A DNA stretch of 64,000 bases from Lophium mytilinum (lineage: Eukaryota; Ascomycota; Dothideomycetes; Mytilinidiales; Mytilinidiaceae), in NCBI GenBank assembly GCA_010093605.1, contig MU004184.1:577897-641896 (forward strand), read 5' to 3'. Of the stretch, positions 58,268 to 64,000 are shown in pieces. The translations under genes were made by a program, and so were the position numbers. The notes under the pieces were generated by a model. The model was not told the DNA's origin and searched no databases. It saw nothing but the letters and a program-made list of their open reading frames with translations. The stretch's first letter is position 1. Each line of letters begins with the position of its first letter.

Positions 58268-59962
58268 TTAGATTAAGGTGATTTGTGACGTGCTGCATTC
58301 ACCTTTCTCGACTCCATCCAGTATGAATCCGCTCATCAAGTCCACTAACGTGGGTACCTCAGTTTCTGAGCTCCTAGACACGAGAGTCCCCCTCGCTTCA
58401 CAAACGAGGATGTGATCGGATCCCGCTGGTCTCAAAATGTATGGCGACCGGGCACCGTAAACAACCCATATTTGATCACCAAGATTGACTGGTTTCGTGA
58501 GGCCACTTTTAGCGAAAGTTTTTCCTTCCGGAAGGACTTTCCGCTCGTCATGATCAACAGACTCCCACTGATGATCTAGCCAATCAGTAGACGCCAAAGT
58601 GTGGACCAAAACACCCGTAACAACGAGCTTTACCCCGATCCCACTAGTATCGTCAAGGAATGCCGCGTTTGCTCGAGTATCCTTGGAAGCACTTTGCTCG
58701 TGTTTCCGAAGCGTGATCATTTCTGCCTCGACGAAACTCGTGGTGCCCGCCCAGTCGACAACCCAAGAAGGAATCTGACTATGATGCGGTCTGTGGCCGA
58801 GTGTTGCATACAACAGCACGTCCAAGCGATTTTCATATACTATGATTTTCCGAGTCGTGTCTGCCAAAACATCCGCAAATGTTGTTTGTGGGCTGTAATC
58901 CGGCTCTATCATGTATTTCGGATCGGCAAGTCCTAGGAACGCGTAGATGCGATCTCTAGGATCGGAGCTGCTGCAGGAGCGTGCATGATTAAGCAAGTCC
59001 TTCAAATCAGCTGTTCCAGACCATTCTGCTTTACTCTTCACGAAGAATAATGCTGAAGAAACCGCTTTTTGGGTGTCTTCAGAAGATGCAATTTCTTGGA
59101 TGCCAGGAACCATGCGTACAAATTCATCCCACAGATTTACCATTTCCGGGATCTGTCTTGTTGAGAATAGGAATTCGAAGATGGTGGAGAGGATGCTCCA
59201 GGAGATGGATTGGCGTCCACAAAGAAAGTGTGTGTGAGATGATACGATGAACTCCTGGTAAACCCAAGCCCTCCGGAACCACTCTGCGCGAATGAGGTTG
59301 AGGAAGCCGGGCAACCCCTCCTGGAAGTCGTCTCGCTTTGAAAGTTTGTCGAAATGCGTGAACAGTTGTTCTGCATCAAGCGGCAACTTCTTTGAGGCGT
59401 ACTGCATACTGCAGTTTGACATCAAGTCATCGTGAAGCCGCTGTAACCAGTAAATTCCTGACCCAGTCGATGGGTCAGAAGACGGGCAAACGAAGACCTG
59501 CTCGGCATTATGGTATATGCTCTGCATGAATCCAACTTGGTGGGATCTCTCTTGGAAGTCGCTCTGGTTAATACATATCTGGTCTACCCACACAAGTAAA
59601 TCTTCATCAGCGTGGTTCTCGACCCAGAAGTGGCAGACCTCGTCAAGAGCCTCGCCCAAGTTTGCAAAGATATTGAACGGGATGCCATTGACTGTGATTA
59701 CCCGGGTTCTGTGAGGGTCGCCGGCACAGTATGAGATCGCAGAGTATTTGCCTTGGGCTTCCGCTAGTGGAATGCAGTCGAGGAGTTCAACTTCCCTCAA
59801 CACGCTTCTGCTATCAGGGAGGAGTCTGAGGAGACGAATTTCCTGCTGATGTCGTTCTAGATGGTGATATTTGAAGCTTGAGTAAAATTCGCCATTGGCT
59901 GGGGTATAGAAGTTGTCGAAAGCCAGAACCGTGTCCACAGATTGGTGAGCATTATTACTCAT
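58268..59962 (-). CDS. HET-domain protein (heterokaryon incompatibility family)
   Basis: Single exon; the first true ATG is at 59962 (MSNNAHQS), giving 564 residues; the frame extends six codons upstream only from a GTG. The HET domain covers about residues 75-235 with its three blocks: KYSAISYCAGDP, DLLVWVDQICINQSDFQERS followed by MQSIYHNAEQVFV, and RRAWVYQEF. The C-terminal half has the usual helical region with SSDPRDRIYAFLGLAD. HET proteins trigger cell death upon non-self recognition or act in related innate responses; they are numerous and often hypothetical. No partner domain (NACHT, STAND, amyloid motif) is visible and no intron is present. Confidence 0.9.
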   Translation of the reverse strand: MSNNAHQSVDTVLAFDNFYTPANGEFYSSFKYHHLERHQQEIRLLRLLPDSRSVLREVELLDCIPLAEAQGKYSAISYCAGDPHRTRVITVNGIPFNIFANLGEALDEVCHFWVENHADEDLLVWVDQICINQSDFQERSHQVGFMQSIYHNAEQVFVCPSSDPSTGSGIYWLQRLHDDLMSNCSMQYASKKLPLDAEQLFTHFDKLSKRDDFQEGLPGFLNLIRAEWFRRAWVYQEFIVSSHTHFLCGRQSISWSILSTIFEFLFSTRQIPEMVNLWDEFVRMVPGIQEIASSEDTQKAVSSALFFVKSKAEWSGTADLKDLLNHARSCSSSDPRDRIYAFLGLADPKYMIEPDYSPQTTFADVLADTTRKIIVYENRLDVLLYATLGHRPHHSQIPSWVVDWAGTTSFVEAEMITLRKHEQSASKDTRANAAFLDDTSGIGVKLVVTGVLVHTLASTDWLDHQWESVDHDERKVLPEGKTFAKSGLTKPVNLGDQIWVVYGARSPYILRPAGSDHILVCEARGTLVSRSSETEVPTLVDLMSGFILDGVEKGECSTSQITLI

Positions 59963-60468
59963 GATCAGGGCGATCAACACGATCGGGAAAGACCTGGCTA
60001 AGATTGTAGTCGAGTGTTTGCTGCGCTAGGCACCAGTTTCTTAGCGTGGCACGTCGTTAAGCTAAGGATGGATGGGATGATGGGCCGAAGCTGTATAGAC
60101 ACTAGAGTATAGTAGCTAGGCTGCGTAGCAGGTAACTAGGAGCCGAACGGCTTGCTTAGATGAGCACGTGACAAAATGATAAATTCAACACCTAGATATC
60201 TCAACCTGAGCGCAAACATAGTATTCCTCTCACTAACGTACTAGCATTAACACTAATATATTACTGCACCCAACGCCATTCCATTCTGCAAAAGCCTTCG
60301 TCTAATACTAGTTTTAACAAGAAAACGGCATCTCTTCCTCCACCGAAAACTTTTCCCCTTCAGCTAACCAACATCCCAACCCACAACTCCCCATCTCAAA
60401 AGAAAACCCAAAATCTACTCAAACTTCCCCAATTTCTTTTAAAACAATCCCTCAATTACCCACCAACC
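59963..60468. promoter_or_regulatory. Divergent promoter region HET / DPH6
   Basis: 506 bp between divergent starts. A-rich leader-like sequence before the DPH6 start; nothing else specific. Confidence 0.5.
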
Positions 60469-60486
60469 ATGCAATGCCAGGCCTAA
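60469..60486 (+). promoter_or_regulatory. Overlapping upstream ORF at the DPH6 start
   Basis: ATG CAA TGC CAG GCC TAA starts 5 nt before the DPH6 ATG in another frame and ends inside its coding region. CCAACCATG is the better-placed first start, so leaky scanning or reinitiation would be needed for DPH6. Confidence 0.5.
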
Positions 60487-63086
60487 AAGTCATCGCCCTA
60501 ATCTCCGGAGGAAAAGACTCCCTCTACTCCATCCTCCACTGCCTTGCCAACGGCCACTCCATCATCGCCCTCGCAAACCTCTACCCGGCCCCACCAGCAA
60601 ACGCAGACATAGAGAACAGCCCTGAAGATGACGACCTCGACAGCTACATGTACCAAACCGTTGGCCACAGCGTCATCCCGCTGTACGCGCAGGCGCTCGC
60701 GCTGCCGCTCTACCGCCAACCGATCCTAGGAACAGCCGTCAATGTCGAAAAGGAGTACGCACCCGCACCAACGGTGCCTTCATTAGAGCAGGATGCCGGT
60801 ACCGCTGAATCCGCAGCCCACGAAAAGGATGAGACAGAATCCCTCATCCCGCTGCTCAAGCGGATCCTGCAAGCGCACCCCTCCGCCAACGCCGTCTCCA
60901 CCGGCGCGATCCTCAGCACGTACCAGCGCACGCGGGTGGAGTCGGTAGCAATACGGCTAGGGCTGGTCCCGCTGTCGTTTCTGTGGCAGTACAGGGCGCT
61001 GCCGCCGTACTCGCAGGCGGCGTTGCTGGAGGATATGGCGGCGGTGGGGCAGGAGGCAAGGATTGTGAAGGTGGCGTCGGGGGGGTTGGATGAGGGGTTT
61101 TTGTGGGAGGATGTAGCGGCGCCGAGGACGGTGGGGAGGTTGAAGAGGGTGATGGGGAGGTTTGGGGCGGCGGATGGGGCGGTGGTCGGGGAGGGGGGTG
61201 AGTTTGAGACGTTGGCGGTGGATGGGCCAAGGGCGTTGTGGAGGATGAGGATTGAGGTGGAGGTTGGCGGGACGGTTTTGGGGGGAGGGGGGAGTGCGGC
61301 TGTGAGGTTTAGGGGGGCGAGGGTGGTGGAGAAAGAGGGGGATGGGGACGGTGATGGGATGGAGCGGTTGAGGAGGCCGGGTTTGTTGGACGTGGAGTTC
61401 GAAAGCCTCTTCAAGAGCTCAGCAGGGGAGGAATCGATGCCCACTGCAAAAGCTTCTGTTCCGGTCCAAGAGCTATCGAATCTATCAATCGGCCAGCAAA
61501 AACTCCCAACCTGGGAGCTTGCGGAATCAGGAAATATTCTCTCGATATCGAACATGACCGCCCCTGAGGCAGATACCGACGCCAGCGCCCAGCTCTCATC
61601 CATCATGGCTCGTCTCATGTCCTTGCTCCAAAGCTATGAATGCGAACCAGCCAGCGTTGTTTCCAGCACACTACTTCTCCGATCGATGTCGGACTTTACA
61701 GCCATCAACCTAATATACGGTGCTCACTTCACGAAGCCAATACCCCCTTCCCGCGTAACTGTAGCCTGTGGTTCGTCTTTACCCGAGGGCATCGAAGTTG
61801 TTCTCTCAGTAATCATAAGCAAAAGCACCACAAGACGTGGACTACACGTACAAAGCCGATCCTACTGGGCCCCTGCCAATATTGGACCATACTCGCAGGC
61901 GGTAACAGTACCGATTGACGGCCTACCAAAAGACGAGCAAGATGGCCCTATCTGGAACAGCCCACAGATTGTCTACCTAGCAGGACAAATCCCTCTCGTG
62001 CCAGCAACTATGGAAATCGTAAAAGCAGACACGGCGCAGGAAACCCAAGGGGGACTCGAGGGGTTCAAGATCCAAACCGTGCTAGCTCTGCAGCACCTAT
62101 GGCGAATCGGCAGGGTCATGAACATAGGATGGTGGACGGGAGGAATCGCTTTCATATCGCACTGCAGCAGTGACGAAGGGGACAGACGGGCGAAGCTAGC
62201 GGCCGAAGCCTGGAGAGCTATTCATCTGAAGCTGAGACCGGATCTCACTAGCGAGGAAGAAGACGCAGAAGAGCAAGACAACGACCTCGATGTCTGGCAT
62301 ACGAAACACGGAGGTTTCAGCGGCGAAGAAGGCGTCGAGAAGGACCAGCGCCCGGCTTTACCGGACTACGAGCGAGTCAATGGCGGTGATGCAGCGGCGA
62401 TACCGCCGTGTTTCACAGTGCAGGTTCAGGAGCTGCCTCGCGCTGCTGATATCGAGTGGAGCAGTGTTGGTGTGGCGAAAGCGAGCGTGAGCGTCAAGCT
62501 GACCGCTGGCACACCGAGTCTGCATCTCACTAGGGTTCCCGACACGAGTTCCAGCTTTGTCTTCGTAGGCATTGAGGATGTGGAGGACTTGCTGGGCCTT
62601 GATAAGGCTATCAGAGAGGCTCATGATTGGGAGGTCGTCTCTTGGACCCTACAGACACATGATGATACTCCTCAAGCTGCTTTCGAGGACTTGATTGGCG
62701 GTTTCCCGGATGGCGGGACTGGCTCGCAGCCGCTTCACGTAGATAGGGGCGATCACTTTTACATCACGAAGATGACACGAGCGCGGGCAGTGGAAGTGTC
62801 AAAAAGTCCTATCGTTAAACACATGGCGGAGAACGAGAGAGAAGATGAGAGCGATGTTAGGGGCCGTATTTACTCCGAAGACGACACTGAGAAGATTCAA
62901 AGGCTGTCGGCTTCAGTGGAAAATCGGTACGTGGTTTACACCTCACAAGCCCTACCGACAGAGTGGCTGGAAGACATAGAGATCAAAAAGCAGATCGTCC
63001 CGTGTCAACGCGTATGGGATGAGAGTGGTCACCAGTTGGCAGCTGCAGTGGTAGTAAGGCGGAACACAGAAGTCCTAACGCACTAA
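60474..63086 (+). CDS. DPH6: Diphthine-ammonia ligase Dph6 with C-terminal RidA/YjgF-like domains
   Basis: Uninterrupted ORF of 870 residues. The N-terminal 290 residues are the adenine-nucleotide alpha-hydrolase-type ligase: VIALISGGKDSLYSILHC is the PP-loop, and GEGGEFETLAVDGP is the second conserved block. Two RidA/YjgF-like domains follow (SRSYWAPANIGPYSQAV, IVYLAGQIPLVP; then a more divergent one). This N-ligase plus double RidA layout is that of yeast Dph6 (YLR143W), which performs the last step of diphthamide synthesis on elongation factor 2, converting diphthine to diphthamide with ATP and ammonium. A region at 61080-61380 is unusually rich in G runs on the coding strand. A short overlapping uORF precedes the start. 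Confidence 0.92.
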   Translation: MPGLKVIALISGGKDSLYSILHCLANGHSIIALANLYPAPPANADIENSPEDDDLDSYMYQTVGHSVIPLYAQALALPLYRQPILGTAVNVEKEYAPAPTVPSLEQDAGTAESAAHEKDETESLIPLLKRILQAHPSANAVSTGAILSTYQRTRVESVAIRLGLVPLSFLWQYRALPPYSQAALLEDMAAVGQEARIVKVASGGLDEGFLWEDVAAPRTVGRLKRVMGRFGAADGAVVGEGGEFETLAVDGPRALWRMRIEVEVGGTVLGGGGSAAVRFRGARVVEKEGDGDGDGMERLRRPGLLDVEFESLFKSSAGEESMPTAKASVPVQELSNLSIGQQKLPTWELAESGNILSISNMTAPEADTDASAQLSSIMARLMSLLQSYECEPASVVSSTLLLRSMSDFTAINLIYGAHFTKPIPPSRVTVACGSSLPEGIEVVLSVIISKSTTRRGLHVQSRSYWAPANIGPYSQAVTVPIDGLPKDEQDGPIWNSPQIVYLAGQIPLVPATMEIVKADTAQETQGGLEGFKIQTVLALQHLWRIGRVMNIGWWTGGIAFISHCSSDEGDRRAKLAAEAWRAIHLKLRPDLTSEEEDAEEQDNDLDVWHTKHGGFSGEEGVEKDQRPALPDYERVNGGDAAAIPPCFTVQVQELPRAADIEWSSVGVAKASVSVKLTAGTPSLHLTRVPDTSSSFVFVGIEDVEDLLGLDKAIREAHDWEVVSWTLQTHDDTPQAAFEDLIGGFPDGGTGSQPLHVDRGDHFYITKMTRARAVEVSKSPIVKHMAENEREDESDVRGRIYSEDDTEKIQRLSASVENRYVVYTSQALPTEWLEDIEIKKQIVPCQRVWDESGHQLAAAVVVRRNTEVLTH

Positions 63087-63297
63087 GGCATGGACAGGAA
63101 TCGTAGTTTTTCTGAGGACTTAAGACATGGTTCCCTCAACACGAAGAATTATCTAGCTACCAACATTAGGCCGAAAAAAAGGTGATATTCGACCAACCGG
63201 CATATCCGCTAGCTTTAAGGAGTCTCGTGAACGCCGTCTGAAAATTACCCACTGAACGCCACATAATGCATGACTCATGTGTTGAGACCAAAGGAGT

Positions 63298-64000
63298 CTA
63301 GAAGCGCTCCTTCATCCGAGACGCTACGGTTCGTAGGTTTCCATACACCTGGGCCATGTTAAGATGGAAAATGTGAATGGTGGAGGAGAAACGTACCTTT
63401 CCTGGAGGTGCACCGAGGATGAGACTGACGATTGCTTCTCGTGCTAGTAATTACCATACAGTCAGTGAAAAGGCTCGAGGATGAATTTTTGGGACAAAGA
63501 GTAGAGGCCCATACCGATATGAATGTTCTTGAAGCCACCCAGAATATGTATTTTAGAGTCTGCTAGTACCACTCTCGTACGAGATGAGTTCTCAATTGCG
63601 AACTTGGTTTTGCCGTCCTATCAGAGACATGAGCGCTGTTCACGGGATACTCGGGGGTAAGTCAATTACCTTGCCAGCAATTCGGCCAATACATCTGCTC
63701 AGATGTTCTCCCGTCACTGCTTCTTGTCAGCGGCACCCCAGGTGACTAAGTGCTAGGAGAACGTACATGTCTTCACATCCTTGATCTCAAACGTCTCGAT
63801 ATACAGATCATCCAAACGCAATAATGCAATAGCATCGTCCACATCAAAGCCAAGGGTGAAGGCCTTGACAAAGTCTTCTCCCTTCTGAAGGGCCCCAGCC
63901 TGTGCCGACTTGGAGCTCCTCAGTTCCACGGCCTTCGATTTCATGTTCATTCTGACGGCGAGCTTCAGATGCTCAACTAGAGGAGGATACATCTTGGGCC
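63298..64000 (-). CDS. PNO1: Dim2/Pno1 KH-domain ribosome assembly factor, 5' part missing
   Basis: Read from the right edge: exon to 63767, then 63716-63670, 63617-63515, 63443-63397 and 63348-63298, all in phase. Visible conserved sequence includes MYPPLVEHLKLAVRMN, ALQKGEDFVKAFTLGFDVDD, LLRLDDLYIETFEIKDVK, then the KH region SRCIGRIAGKDGKTKFAIE, and the end ILGAPPGK-VYGNLRTVASRM ending KERF. Dim2/Pno1 joins the 90S/pre-40S particle, binds near the 3' end of 18S rRNA and recruits Dim1 and Nob1. Only the N-terminal part is outside the window. It converges with DPH6 across 211 bp. Confidence 0.92.

Overview
The window is nuclear DNA of a filamentous ascomycete. The genes carry many short spliceosomal introns (about 50-150 nt) with GTANGT donors, CTAAC/CTGAC-like branch sites and YAG acceptors. 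Fungus-specific families are present: Zn2Cys6 regulator, HET domain, Dfg5/Dcw1-like GH76, Sfk1, PITH-thioredoxin and an Msn2/Seb1-type zinc-finger regulator. The protein flavour and the C-to-T type nonsense mutations in two pseudogenes fit Pezizomycotina, most likely Dothideomycetes; that placement is inference from memory of the families, not a search.

Layout. 1-9.7 kb: partial secreted/membrane protein gene (-), mitoribosomal SOD-fold protein (+), large RING E3 ligase (-), 2OG-Fe(II) oxygenase (-). 9.7-12.1 kb: no recognisable gene. 12.1-18.1 kb: COX23, the NatB auxiliary subunit (Mdm20/Naa25) and an AT-hook protein, all (+). 18.4-21.8 kb: broken short-chain dehydrogenase (-) and Zn2Cys6 regulator (+). 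22.2-28.2 kb: unrecognised basic protein with a KEN motif (-), tropomyosin (+), Rrp17/Nol12 (-), WD40-cyclophilin PPWD1 type (+). 28.9 kb: tRNA-like gene with a damaged anticodon arm. 29.2-32.7 kb: GPI-type GH76 (-) and Snc synaptobrevin (+). 33.7-36 kb: unusual lysine-rich one-pass membrane protein gene, frame-broken at an A9 run, followed by a degenerate 16-bp minisatellite. 36.5-39.3 kb: F-box-like protein (-), small mitochondrial membrane protein and UMP kinase (+), the last two possibly joined by splicing. 40.8-47.2 kb: Sfk1-like protein, eL36, TUG/Ubx4-like protein (-), thioredoxin-PITH protein. 48.5-50.3 kb: phosphotransferase pseudogene with five in-frame stops. 50.3-55.4 kb: 5 kb without a recognisable gene upstream of the Msn2/Seb1-type regulator. 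58.3-64 kb: HET protein (-), diphthine-ammonia ligase (+), partial Dim2/Pno1 (-) running off the right edge.

Themes. Most intact genes are housekeeping: translation and ribosome assembly (mS42 type, eL36, Rrp17, Dim2, Dph6), mitochondria (Cox23, small membrane protein), and polarised growth and cell wall (tropomyosin, NatB subunit, Snc, Sfk1, GH76). The accessory content is concentrated at 18-21 kb, 33-36 kb, 48-50 kb and 58-60 kb. The best candidates for something undescribed are the 33.7-35.6 kb gene, the possible mitochondrial splice form of UMP kinase, and the duplicated/inverted intron segments around the COX23 microexon.

Exon coordinates were read by eye from splice motifs and reading-frame continuity; family names come from recognition of conserved motifs, without database searches.
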